Shown here one piece after another: positions 16,004 through 23,811 of a DNA stretch of 33,217 nucleotides. Origin of the DNA: a virus; IMG/VR virus record IMGVR_UViG_3300002835_012794, positions 1 to 33,217 of that record; one strand, 5' to 3'. The notes below the pieces were generated by a model. That model did no database searches, was not told where the DNA came from, and worked only from the letters and a program-made list of their open reading frames with translations. The translations under genes and the position numbers were made by a program. Each line of letters begins with the position of its first letter. Position 1 is the stretch's first letter.

Positions 16004-16942
16004 ATGAAAAAAGTTTTAATAACAGGAGGAGCTGGTTACCTTGGTTCCGTTTTAACAGAAGTATTATTAGGTAAAGATTACCAAGTAACTATTTTAGACA
16101 ACTTAATTTACAAACAAACATCCGTAGCACCTTTTGCACATCACCCCAATTTTGATTTTGTTTTTGGTGATGTTACTAATGAATCTTTACTTAAATCATT
16201 AGTAGAAAAACACGATGTTATTATTCCTTTAGCAGCAATTGTAGGTATGCCTGCTTGTAAAGCGCAACCTGAGTTAACTGTAAAAGTAAATTATGAACAA
16301 GTAAAAAATATTACTAAATGGATTACTAAAGATCAAAAAGTAATCATTCCAAACACAAACAGTCAGTATGGTTCATCAACTGAAATTATTACTGAAGATT
16401 CTCCATTTAAACCATTATCACTTTATGCTGAAACTAAATGTAACGCTGAAAAAGCAGTACTGGATTCAGGTAACGGAATAGCATTAAGATTAGCTACTGT
16501 ATTTGGTATGTCATACCGCATGAGAATGGATTTATTAGTGCAGGACTTCGTTTATAAAGCAGTTACAGATGGTTATTTAGTATTGTTCGAGTCTCATTTT
16601 ATCCGTAATTATATACACATTAGGGATATAGCTAATGCTTTTTTATTCATGATTGAAAATTATGAAAAATGCAACAACAATGCTTTTAATGTTGGTTTAA
16701 CATCAGCAAATTGTACTAAATTAGAATTAGCTCAAACAATTCAAAAGTTTGTTCCTGATTTAGTAATTGTAGAAAATAACTTTAAACAAGATTTTGATCA
16801 AAGAAATTACATGGTTTCTAACTCTAAATTGGAGTCCCAAGGATGGATACCTACATTTACACTTGAAGATGGGATCCAAGAACTAATCAAAGGATACCAA
16901 TTAATCAAAAAGTTTAAAGATAAAGATTTTACTAACCTTTAA
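16004..16942 (+). CDS. NAD-dependent nucleotide-sugar epimerase/reductase (extended SDR)
   Basis: A 312-residue extended SDR enzyme. Motifs: TGGAGYLGS at 7-15, AAIVGMPAC in place of the usual NAG/H-x-AA segment, IPNTNSQYG with Ser120, YAETK with Tyr141 and Lys145, and ALRLATVFG. The Asp-Glu pair of 4,6-dehydratases is absent, so epimerisation or reduction of a 4-keto sugar is more likely. It is the first gene of block B and comes 12 bases before the split transketolase. SDRs next to such transketolase pairs occur in bacterial O-antigen clusters. The exact substrate is unknown. Confidence 0.85.
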   Translation: MKKVLITGGAGYLGSVLTEVLLGKDYQVTILDNLIYKQTSVAPFAHHPNFDFVFGDVTNESLLKSLVEKHDVIIPLAAIVGMPACKAQPELTVKVNYEQVKNITKWITKDQKVIIPNTNSQYGSSTEIITEDSPFKPLSLYAETKCNAEKAVLDSGNGIALRLATVFGMSYRMRMDLLVQDFVYKAVTDGYLVLFESHFIRNYIHIRDIANAFLFMIENYEKCNNNAFNVGLTSANCTKLELAQTIQKFVPDLVIVENNFKQDFDQRNYMVSNSKLESQGWIPTFTLEDGIQELIKGYQLIKKFKDKDFTNL

Positions 16943-16954
16943 TATAAAAAAATA

Positions 16955-17728
16955 ATGACTAATACAGAATTAGAAAAAATTGCTAAATCGGTTAGGAAAG
17001 AGGTTTTCAAGTTTAAAACACAAACAGGAAACGGTCACCTAGCTAGTTGTTTGAGCACAGTAGATGTTGTTGTATCTCTTTATTATGATGAAAGTACTCC
17101 TTTTAATCATGAAAAAGATATCCTCATCTTCAGTAAAGCTCATGGTTCACCTGTTGTTTATCCTATCTTAGCTGATTTAGGATACTATCCAAAAGACGAG
17201 TTAGACAAGTACTGTACACCTGAAGGTATCTTAAGACTACACTCTGACCAATCAATTCCAGGTTGCCATTTTGTAGGTGGTAGTTTAGGTAACGGTATTG
17301 GTTATGCGGCTGGAGTTGCTATGGCTAATCCAGATAAACAAGTATATGTTGTTTTGGGTGATGCTGAGTTGTATGAAGGTGCTGTTTGGGAAACTATGAT
17401 GTTTATTACTCATCATAATCTAACTAATGTAACTTTGATTGTTGATAGAAACCAATTAGGTATTTTAGGAGCAACTGAAGAGTTACTTAAATTAGAACCA
17501 TTAGCTGATAAATTTAGAGCATTTGGTTATGACACTCAAGTATGTGGTGGTCATGATTTTAACCAAATTCAAGTAGCATTTAAGTATGTTGCAACTAAAC
17601 CTAAAGCAATTATCTTTAATACTATTAAAGGTAAAGGTGTAAGTTATATGGAAGGTAAGTATGAGTATCATACTATTATTCCTAAAAGTGAACAAGACAT
17701 TAACACAGGACTAAACGAGTTATCATGA
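16955..17728 (+). CDS. Transketolase-like, N-terminal (TPP-binding) subunit
   Basis: A 257-residue half-transketolase that binds thiamine diphosphate. Family residues: GNGHLAS with His28, FSKAHGSPVVY with His63, GGSLGNGIGYAAG (108-120), and the TPP motif GDAELYEGAVWE...N (Gly135-Asp136, Glu141, Asn166). Together with the next gene it forms a complete two-subunit enzyme of the COG3959/COG3958 type. It would move two-carbon ketol units. In a sugar island it may add a two-carbon branch to a keto sugar or make sedoheptulose 7-phosphate for a heptose; the sequence does not decide between these. Confidence 0.92.
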   Translation: MTNTELEKIAKSVRKEVFKFKTQTGNGHLASCLSTVDVVVSLYYDESTPFNHEKDILIFSKAHGSPVVYPILADLGYYPKDELDKYCTPEGILRLHSDQSIPGCHFVGGSLGNGIGYAAGVAMANPDKQVYVVLGDAELYEGAVWETMMFITHHNLTNVTLIVDRNQLGILGATEELLKLEPLADKFRAFGYDTQVCGGHDFNQIQVAFKYVATKPKAIIFNTIKGKGVSYMEGKYEYHTIIPKSEQDINTGLNELS

Positions 17729-18666
17729 AAGCACAAAGAGATACTTTTATAAGCGAGTTATTTGAACTCGCCAAAACAGACAAAGACATTATTTTAATGT
17801 CCGTAGATATGGGAGCACCATCTCTTGATATCTGGAGAGAAACATTACCAGACCAATTTATTGCTGCTGGTATTTCAGAACAAAATGCTATTAATGTAGC
17901 AGCAGGTTTAGCTAATTCAGGTAAAAAAGTATATGTTTACTTTATGGCTGCTTGGGTTGCTCGTTGTTTTGAACAAATTAGATATTCATGTGCAATGGCA
18001 AAAAATCCAATTACTGTTTTAGGTAATGGTGTTGCTTTAGGATATGCACCAGCAGGTCCTGCTCATGAACCAAATGAAGATATTGGTTATATGAGAACTA
18101 TTAATGGTATTGAGATTTGGTCACCTGCTAATACATCAGCCACCAAATCATTAGTTCAATTAACTATTGAAAAACCAGCATTACGTTATATTCGTTTAGA
18201 AAGAAACCATGCTAAAGAAGTTGAGTCATTTGACTTTAATACAAACAATACAATTAACTTAATCCGCTCAGGTTTAAAAGAACCAGTTAATGGTGAGCCT
18301 CGTATTGCTATTTTGAGTAGTGGTTATATGTTAGGTAGAGCAGATAATGTTTGGTCTACATTAATTAATAAGCATCAAATTTCACTTTATGATGTTTGGA
18401 GAATTAAACCATTGAATGCTTCTCAATTAGGTAATATTTTAAGTAATTACACTCATGTGGTTACTATTGAGGAACAAACACTTGATGGTGGATTTGGTTC
18501 TGCTATTTGTGAAGCTATTTGTGACTTAGGTTTAAATAAAAAAGTACTTCGTTTAGGTTTACCTGAAAGGTTTATTTTTGAAAACGGATCTAGAGATCAT
18601 TTGATTAATACAAATGGTTTGTCTGTACAAAACATTGTAGAAAAAATTGAAACATTTATAAAATGA
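17725..18666 (+). CDS. Transketolase-like, C-terminal subunit
   Basis: A 313-residue partner subunit. It has the pyrimidine-binding domain with the catalytic glutamate of thiamine enzymes (GISEQNAINVAAGLA, Glu52), YVYFMAAWVARCFEQIR, and a C-terminal transketolase domain ending near RLGLPERF. The start overlaps the first subunit in ATGA, consistent with coupled equal synthesis. Splitting of transketolase into two proteins is normal in archaea and in special bacterial sugar clusters and is not a frameshift: each half has its own start and a full domain. Confidence 0.92.
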   Translation: MKAQRDTFISELFELAKTDKDIILMSVDMGAPSLDIWRETLPDQFIAAGISEQNAINVAAGLANSGKKVYVYFMAAWVARCFEQIRYSCAMAKNPITVLGNGVALGYAPAGPAHEPNEDIGYMRTINGIEIWSPANTSATKSLVQLTIEKPALRYIRLERNHAKEVESFDFNTNNTINLIRSGLKEPVNGEPRIAILSSGYMLGRADNVWSTLINKHQISLYDVWRIKPLNASQLGNILSNYTHVVTIEEQTLDGGFGSAICEAICDLGLNKKVLRLGLPERFIFENGSRDHLINTNGLSVQNIVEKIETFIK

Positions 18667-19166
18667 AAAAAGGAATATTAAAAGATATCCAAGAATACAC
18701 TCCCTCCTCCTATGAAGATTTTAGGGGGGAGTTATTCACTACTTGGAAAAAAGATGAATTCAAAAACATTTTTGGAATTGATTTAGAATTTGTTCATGAT
18801 AAAACTTCAGTATCAAAGAAAAATGTACTAAGAGGTATTCATGGAGATTCTAAATCATGGAAGTTAATGATTTGTAATTATGGTGAACTTTATTATGTTG
18901 TTGTAGATAACAGACCTGACTCACCAACATATAAACAATGGGATTGGGATGTACTAACAGCAGCTAACAGAAAAATGTTATTAATTCCTCCTGGATTTGG
19001 TAGTAGTTTTTATGTAATGAGTGATTTAGCCGTTGTAAATTACAAATGGGCCTATCCAGGAGCTTATCCAGATGTTGAAGATCAATTTACTTTAAGTTGG
19101 AATTCACCAGAACTTAACATACATTGGCCAACAAAAACACCAATTTTATCAGAAAGAGATGCATAA
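18663..19166 (+). CDS. RmlC-like NDP-4-keto-sugar 3,5-epimerase
   Basis: A 167-residue cupin. RmlC features are DFRGELF (19-25), FVHDKTSVSKKNVLRGIH with the probable catalytic base His60, KLMICNYGELYYVVVDNRPDSPTY, and LIPPGFGSSFYV, where RmlC has PxGFAHGF; the metal-free epimerase pocket otherwise looks kept. The change of FAHGF to FGSSF may alter substrate choice. It would epimerise C3 and/or C5 of a 4-keto-6-deoxy sugar made by the 4,6-dehydratase. It overlaps both neighbours (ATGA upstream; 8 bases downstream). A strong hairpin lies in its first codons. Confidence 0.85.
   Translation: MKKGILKDIQEYTPSSYEDFRGELFTTWKKDEFKNIFGIDLEFVHDKTSVSKKNVLRGIHGDSKSWKLMICNYGELYYVVVDNRPDSPTYKQWDWDVLTAANRKMLLIPPGFGSSFYVMSDLAVVNYKWAYPGAYPDVEDQFTLSWNSPELNIHWPTKTPILSERDA
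18699..18732 (+). other. GC-rich hairpin in the 5' part of the RmlC-like gene
   Basis: ACTCCCTCCT (18699-18708) pairs with AGGGGGGAGT (18723-18732), 10 base pairs with one G-U, and a 14-base loop. It lies within codons 13-24. It could lower translation or cause premature termination between the transketolase and downstream genes. Confidence 0.35.
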
Positions 19167-20697
19167 TTTAGACGTATTATTTATTAGCCCCGGTAACGCT
19201 TCAGAAATTTACCAAGACTTAGCTAAAGATTATGCTTCAATAGAGACTCCAACATGGGCTTTATTGTTAGCAGAATCTTGTAGATCAATTGGTCATAAAG
19301 TAGCTATTTTAGACATTAATGCTGAACGTATTAAAAACAGTGAATCAATTGAACGTATTAAAGCCTACAATCCAAAATTTATTTGTTTTGTTGTTTATGG
19401 ACAGAATGTAAATGCGGGTACAGTTAGTATGAGTGGAGCTGTTAAACTCTCTACTGATATTAAAGAAGCAGGAATTAGTACTCCAATTGGTTTTATTGGT
19501 TCATATGTTCAAGCATTACCTAAAAAGACATTAATTGATGAACCATCAATTGATATTGTGTTTATGAATGAGGGTGTATATTCATTAAGAAATGTATTAT
19601 CGCAAGATATTATTGATCTTAATAATCTCGATCATATAAACGGTATAGCATGGCGTAAAAATGGTGAAATTACATTTAATGCTCCTGAAAAAGTAGTACC
19701 AACTGAAAGAATGGATATTGACTTACCAGGTTACGCTTGGGATTTATTACCATTTAAAGAACGACCATTAGATTTATATAGAGCTCCTATGTGGCATGCC
19801 GAATATGATCTTGAAAAACGTTCTCCATATGCCGCGCTACAAACTTCATTAGGTTGTCAGTTTGGTTGTACATTCTGTATGATTAATATCTTGAATAGAG
19901 ATGACAATGATGAAATTGGAGTAGCAGGTAACTACAGTAAGATGAGATTTTGGTCACCTGAATTCATTATCAAAGAATTTGATAAGTTAGTTGAAATGGG
20001 GGTTGAGACAATTCGTATTGTAGATGAAATGTTCTTATTAAATAAAAAATATTATGTTCCACTTTGTCAAATGTTAAAAGATAGAGGGTATGGTGATAAA
20101 GTAAGAATGTGGGCTTATTCAAGAGTAGATACAGTTACTGATCCTGATCGTTTGAAACTAGTACGTGAGGCTGGTATTAAGTGGTTATGTTTAGGTATTG
20201 AAAGTGCTGATAGAAATGTACGTTTGGAAGTATCTAAAGGTAAATTCCAAGATGTTGATATTAGTAAAGTAATTAAACAAGTACATGATGCTGGTATTGA
20301 AGTAATGGCTAATTATATTGTAGGCCTACCAGGAGATACTATGGAAACAATGCAGAAAACACTTGACTTGTCTTTAGAATTAAATACAGCAGGTTGGAAC
20401 ACATACGCAGCAATGGCACTTCCAGGTAGTCAATTATATAAAACAGCATTAATTAATGGTTATGAATTACCAACTACATATACTGGTTATTCATTCCATG
20501 CTTATGATACTGTACCAATGCCTACTGATACTTTGACTCCGGCTCAAATTTTGAAATTTAGAGATGAAGCATTTGGTATTTACCATAATGACCCTAAATT
20601 TTTAGCTCGTATTGAAAGATTATTTGGTAAACCAGCAGCTGATAATATTCAAGAAATGACTAAAGTAAAATTGAAACGTAAAATTTTAGGAGATTAA
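19159..20697 (+). CDS. Radical SAM protein with N-terminal B12-binding-like domain
   Basis: A 512-residue protein in two parts. Residues 1-150 look like a cobalamin-binding Rossmann domain (VLFISPG, then IGFIGSYVQALPKKTL, matching GG.H.TALP..TL of B12-radical SAM proteins), although the classical DxHxxG is absent. Residues 225-430 are the radical SAM barrel with CQFGCTFC (Cys233, Cys237, Cys240; CxxxCxxC), RIVDEMF, and GIESADRNV. Such enzymes often methylate unreactive carbons or rearrange sugars. In this cluster a C-methylation or deoxygenation of a sugar is a plausible job. It needs reduced electrons and forms 5'-deoxyadenosine (or SAH), which the downstream genes could supply and remove. 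Confidence 0.88.
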   Translation: MHNLDVLFISPGNASEIYQDLAKDYASIETPTWALLLAESCRSIGHKVAILDINAERIKNSESIERIKAYNPKFICFVVYGQNVNAGTVSMSGAVKLSTDIKEAGISTPIGFIGSYVQALPKKTLIDEPSIDIVFMNEGVYSLRNVLSQDIIDLNNLDHINGIAWRKNGEITFNAPEKVVPTERMDIDLPGYAWDLLPFKERPLDLYRAPMWHAEYDLEKRSPYAALQTSLGCQFGCTFCMINILNRDDNDEIGVAGNYSKMRFWSPEFIIKEFDKLVEMGVETIRIVDEMFLLNKKYYVPLCQMLKDRGYGDKVRMWAYSRVDTVTDPDRLKLVREAGIKWLCLGIESADRNVRLEVSKGKFQDVDISKVIKQVHDAGIEVMANYIVGLPGDTMETMQKTLDLSLELNTAGWNTYAAMALPGSQLYKTALINGYELPTTYTGYSFHAYDTVPMPTDTLTPAQILKFRDEAFGIYHNDPKFLARIERLFGKPAADNIQEMTKVKLKRKILGD

Positions 20698-20698
20698 T

Positions 20699-21445
20699 AT
20701 GGAACAACAAGCTGTAAAATTACAGGTAACTAGTGCTCCTATTAAAGGATTTATAGAATTAATAGAAAACTACAATAAAGAAAATTTAGTAGTTGCTGAA
20801 ATTGGAACTTATGTAGGGGCTACAACTGTTGTAGCCGCTACATTAGTCAAAAAATTAAAAGGAAAATACATAGCTATTGATTGGTTTAAAGGTAGTGAAG
20901 ATACATTTGGCCCTCATAAAACAAATACTTTAAAAGATCAATCAATAATAGATATTTTTAAAGATAATATTAAAAAAGCAGAAGTTGATGATATTGTTGA
21001 AGTATTTAATATGACTTCATTAGAAGCGGCTAAAGTTATTCCTGATAATTTTTTAGATATTTGTTTTATAGATGCTGACCACACATATGAAAATGTAAAA
21101 GCAGATATTTTAGCTTATTTACCCAAACTCAAACCAGGAGGAATAATTTGTGGTCATGATTTTGAAAAAATAGGAGCTTTTATATATAATGAAATAAATA
21201 AAGATGATTTAAAAGTAGATTACACTTTTAGATACTCAACTCAAGAAACAACAATAACAGAAAAATACAAAGAAACAGTTATTAATAATAAAGTAATTCA
21301 TGACACTATAAGCCTAACATGGTTCCATCCAGGAGTAATAAAAGCAGTGGGTGATTTGTTTGATTTTGATCATGTTTATCTTTATAGTGATAATGTTTGG
21401 GCTATAACTAACTTACAAAAAGCATTAAAAAAAGACAATGAGTAA
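20699..21445 (+). CDS. Class I SAM-dependent methyltransferase
   Basis: A 248-residue methyltransferase of the Methyltransf_24 type. Motif I is AEIGTYVGATTVV (34-46), the acidic residue after strand 2 is in YIAIDWF, and DICFIDADHTYENVK plus LKPGGIICGHDF form motifs IV and V, with a metal-site look (DADH). Enzymes of this type O-methylate sugars or small molecules. It begins one base after the radical SAM stop and overlaps the ColD-like gene by 8 bases. The target is probably a sugar hydroxyl, judged only by neighbours. A strong hairpin is encoded in the motif I region. Confidence 0.85.
   Translation: MEQQAVKLQVTSAPIKGFIELIENYNKENLVVAEIGTYVGATTVVAATLVKKLKGKYIAIDWFKGSEDTFGPHKTNTLKDQSIIDIFKDNIKKAEVDDIVEVFNMTSLEAAKVIPDNFLDICFIDADHTYENVKADILAYLPKLKPGGIICGHDFEKIGAFIYNEINKDDLKVDYTFRYSTQETTITEKYKETVINNKVIHDTISLTWFHPGVIKAVGDLFDFDHVYLYSDNVWAITNLQKALKKDNE
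20811..20843 (+). other. Long near-perfect hairpin in the methyltransferase gene
   Basis: Bases 20811-20825 and 20829-20843 form a 15-base inverted repeat with a single G-G mismatch and a 3-base CTG loop. This is the most stable stem I found inside a gene. It encodes the SAM-binding loop GATTVV, so some of the pairing is tied to protein sequence, but the codon choices (GGG, GCC) are rare here. Confidence 0.4.
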
Positions 21446-22613
21446 TTTTTATTTACCTTTAATGAGTGATAACATTGATAAGGAAGATGTTAACGCGTTG
21501 ATTGACTTCTTAAGTCAAGACCAAATTCCTAAACTAACTAATGGACCTAAAGTTATTGAGTTTGAAAACGCTTGGGGTGAATGGTTAGGCACTAAATATA
21601 ACCTTATGGTTAACTCAGGAGCATCAGCAAACGAATTAACTATGTTGGCCTTAAATTATATCCATGGTGAAGGTGAAATTATTGTTCCACCACTTACTTG
21701 GATTTCAGATATTTCATCTGTTATCTTTAGTGGAATGAAACCTGTATTTTGTGATATTAATTTAAAGAATTTTTCATTTGATATTGAAAAATTAAAACAA
21801 GTTATCACTCCAAATACAAGAGCAATATTCTTAACTCATGTACTTGGTGTTAATGGATTGACAGACGAATTAATTCAATTATGTAATGAAAATAACATTT
21901 TGTTAATTGAAGACGTTTGTGAATCTCATGGTACAACATTTAAAGGACAAAAAGTAGGTACTTATGGATTTGCTAGTAATTTTAGTTTCTATTTTGCTCA
22001 CCATATGTCTACTATTGAAGGTGGAATGATTTGTACTAATGATGAAAAATTTTATCAAGTATGTAGAGCATTACGTTCTCATGGTATGATGAGGGAAATG
22101 ACTAATAATGAAATGAAACAAGAAATCATTGATGCTAACCCTGATTTGAATCCTGACTTTATTTTTATTCGTCCCGCTCATAACTTCAGAAGTACTGAAT
22201 TAAATGCGGTTATTGGTTTGTCTCAAATTAAAAAATTAGATTCAAATAATTTGCATCGTGTTGATAATTTTAAGTACTTTATGGAACGTTTAGATTCAAC
22301 TAAATATCATACTGATATTGAAATGGATGGACAATGTAATTATGCTTTCATAGTTGTATTAAAAGATGGTGATTTTGAATTTAGAAATAAAGTAGAATCA
22401 ACATTACGTGAAAACGGAATTGAATTTAGACGTGGCCTATCAGGTGGAGGTAATCAATTAAGACAGCCTTGGTTTAAAAAACACTATAATATTGATCATT
22501 CTCAATTCCCAAATATGGATCATGTTCATCATTTTGGTTGGTATGTTGGAAACTATCCTTCATTAGAACGAGAAAAAATTGATACTTTAATTACTGTATT
22601 AAATGGACTTTAA
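21438..22613 (+). CDS. PLP-dependent sugar 3-dehydratase, ColD-like (DegT fold, His in place of Lys)
   Basis: A 391-residue protein of the DegT fold with near-identical length to ColD (388). NSGASANEL (59-67) contacts PLP phosphate, and LLIEDVCESHG holds the PLP-nitrogen aspartate (Asp159). The active-site segment is SFYFAHHMSTIEGG; His188 sits where aminotransferases have Lys, the same residue number as the known catalytic His188 of ColD (GDP-4-keto-6-deoxymannose 3-dehydratase). The expected reaction is removal of the C3 hydroxyl from a 4-keto-6-deoxy sugar using PMP. It overlaps the methyltransferase by 8 bases and APRT by 11. A second, different His-type enzyme lies at 11611. Confidence 0.9.
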   Translation: MSNFYLPLMSDNIDKEDVNALIDFLSQDQIPKLTNGPKVIEFENAWGEWLGTKYNLMVNSGASANELTMLALNYIHGEGEIIVPPLTWISDISSVIFSGMKPVFCDINLKNFSFDIEKLKQVITPNTRAIFLTHVLGVNGLTDELIQLCNENNILLIEDVCESHGTTFKGQKVGTYGFASNFSFYFAHHMSTIEGGMICTNDEKFYQVCRALRSHGMMREMTNNEMKQEIIDANPDLNPDFIFIRPAHNFRSTELNAVIGLSQIKKLDSNNLHRVDNFKYFMERLDSTKYHTDIEMDGQCNYAFIVVLKDGDFEFRNKVESTLRENGIEFRRGLSGGGNQLRQPWFKKHYNIDHSQFPNMDHVHHFGWYVGNYPSLEREKIDTLITVLNGL

Positions 22614-23082
22614 AAAATACATTACAGAGACCCCTGATTTTCCAAAACCAGGGGTTTCTTTTAAAGACATTTCTCCCTTATTGAAATCAACTTGGTTACC
22701 TTATGCTATCCATAATATGAAAGGACTAGTTAAACATCCTGATTATTGGGTAGGGATTGATTCAAGAGGATTTATATTCGCTTCAGCAATTGCTGCTTCT
22801 AATGGTGGAGGATTTATAATGTGTAGAAAAAAAGGCAAATTACCCCCTCCAGTAGTAAGTCAAACATATTCTCTAGAATATGGAGAAGATACTTTGGAAA
22901 TGCAACCTGGAACAGGTAAAGTAGTAATTGTAGATGATGTATATGCTACTGGTGGTACAATGAATGCTGTAGAACAGCTGTGTATTAAAGCAGGTTATGA
23001 AGTAATTGATAAATTAGTATTAATTGATTTGAAATACCTTCATGAATCTAATAATGTTAAAAGTCTAATTCAATATGAGTAA
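22603..23082 (+). CDS. apt: Adenine phosphoribosyltransferase (APRT)
   Basis: A 159-residue APRT, somewhat shorter than E. coli Apt (183). It converts adenine and PRPP to AMP. Motifs: PDFPKPGVSFKDISPLL (11-27), a signature of APRT; GIDSRGFIF (51-59); RKKGKLP (75-81); and the PRPP loop VVIVDDVYATGGTM (107-120). The C-terminus is short but all catalytic loops are present. The nucleosidase encoded next releases adenine, so the two form a salvage pair. It overlaps the ColD-like gene by 11 bases and the nucleosidase by 8. A terminator-like hairpin lies within its first codons. Confidence 0.93.
   Translation: MDFKKYITETPDFPKPGVSFKDISPLLKSTWLPYAIHNMKGLVKHPDYWVGIDSRGFIFASAIAASNGGGFIMCRKKGKLPPPVVSQTYSLEYGEDTLEMQPGTGKVVIVDDVYATGGTMNAVEQLCIKAGYEVIDKLVLIDLKYLHESNNVKSLIQYE
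22630..22662 (+). other. Terminator-like hairpin at the start of the APRT gene
   Basis: ACCCCTG (22630-22636) and CAGGGGT (22649-22655) pair perfectly, with possible further TTTT/AAAA pairing in the loop, and are followed by TTCTTTT. This looks like a weak intrinsic terminator but lies in codons 10-20 of APRT, within its conserved PDFPKPG block. Confidence 0.35.
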
Positions 23083-23626
23083 AAAAGTAATTATTGTTGC
23101 TTCACCTTTAGAAACAGGTTTAGCAAATGATGTAAATGGATACCCTATAATTTATAGTGGTGTTGGTAAAATTAATGCTACAATAGCTGCTTATAAAGCA
23201 TTTACTGAAGGGTATGATGAAATAATTAATATTGGATCATGCGGTTCATTAAAACTTGAACGTGGGGATATAATTAATGTTGGATTAGTTTATCAAGATA
23301 TTGATGCTACTCCATTAAGTAATTATGGTCATACACCTTTTGAATCAAATTCTTATCAAATTATTGCAAACCGTCTTTCTGATTTAACTTGTTTTACCAC
23401 AGATTATTTCGTAGATTTACAACAATTAGAAAAATATTCACCATCTTATATTAGTATGATACATAGGTGTGACTGTTTTGATATGGAGTGTTTTGCTATT
23501 GCTAAAGTAGCTAAACGTTTTAATATCAAATTCAAAGCATACAAATGGGTTTCAGACAATGGAGGTGATGTGAGTTGGGAAGAAAATTGTAAAATTGGTT
23601 TTGATAAAGTAAAAGAATTAATATGA
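23075..23626 (+). CDS. MTA/SAH nucleosidase-like purine nucleoside hydrolase
   Basis: A 183-residue member of the PNP/UDP nucleosidase family, shorter than E. coli MtnN (232). Visible: SGVGKINA (28-35), NIGSCGSL (52-59), the ribose-binding DMECFAIA (Asp136-Met137-Glu138), and WVSDNGG with the catalytic Asp161. These fit MTA/SAH nucleosidase, which cleaves S-adenosylhomocysteine, methylthioadenosine and 5'-deoxyadenosine to adenine. These are by-products of the methyltransferases and radical SAM protein nearby. The preceding gene recycles the adenine. Another specificity within the family cannot be excluded because the middle part is shortened. Confidence 0.85.
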   Translation: MSKKVIIVASPLETGLANDVNGYPIIYSGVGKINATIAAYKAFTEGYDEIINIGSCGSLKLERGDIINVGLVYQDIDATPLSNYGHTPFESNSYQIIANRLSDLTCFTTDYFVDLQQLEKYSPSYISMIHRCDCFDMECFAIAKVAKRFNIKFKAYKWVSDNGGDVSWEENCKIGFDKVKELI

Positions 23627-23811
23627 AATATACTGAACTGTTTAAATATAAACATAAAGTACACGGGTGGATAGCTCGTAGTAATGGAAGAATGGGTAGT
23701 GATGTATTTGAATATTTTAATACAGTTGCTAATTTATATGAATTTACTAAGGAAGAAATATTAGCCCATAGTCAAGATTGGATTCAGTTAAAGTATAATG
23801 ATCAAGAATAA
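23623..23811 (+). CDS. Small hypothetical protein
   Basis: A 62-residue basic and aromatic protein (KYTELFKYKHKVHGWIARSNGRMG at the start, written here only as its opening pattern of Lys, Tyr and His). It overlaps the nucleosidase in ATGA and the flavoprotein start in TAATG, so it is translated with the SAM-salvage genes. No domain recognised. Confidence 0.6.
   Translation: MKYTELFKYKHKVHGWIARSNGRMGSDVFEYFNTVANLYEFTKEEILAHSQDWIQLKYNDQE

Noticed and set aside
16585-16600. TTCGAGTC resembling a tRNA T-loop
   Set aside because: It is inside the SDR coding frame and no acceptor stem, anticodon arm or CCA end can be built around it. No tRNA was found.
17725-17728. Possible frameshift splitting one transketolase
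   Set aside because: The two halves join by a normal ATGA overlap and each has complete domain ends. Two-subunit transketolases are a known natural form.
20328-20337. GTAGGCCTAC palindrome in the radical SAM gene
   Set aside because: A single 10-base palindrome in coding sequence with no second copy or gene boundary; expected by chance in 33 kb.
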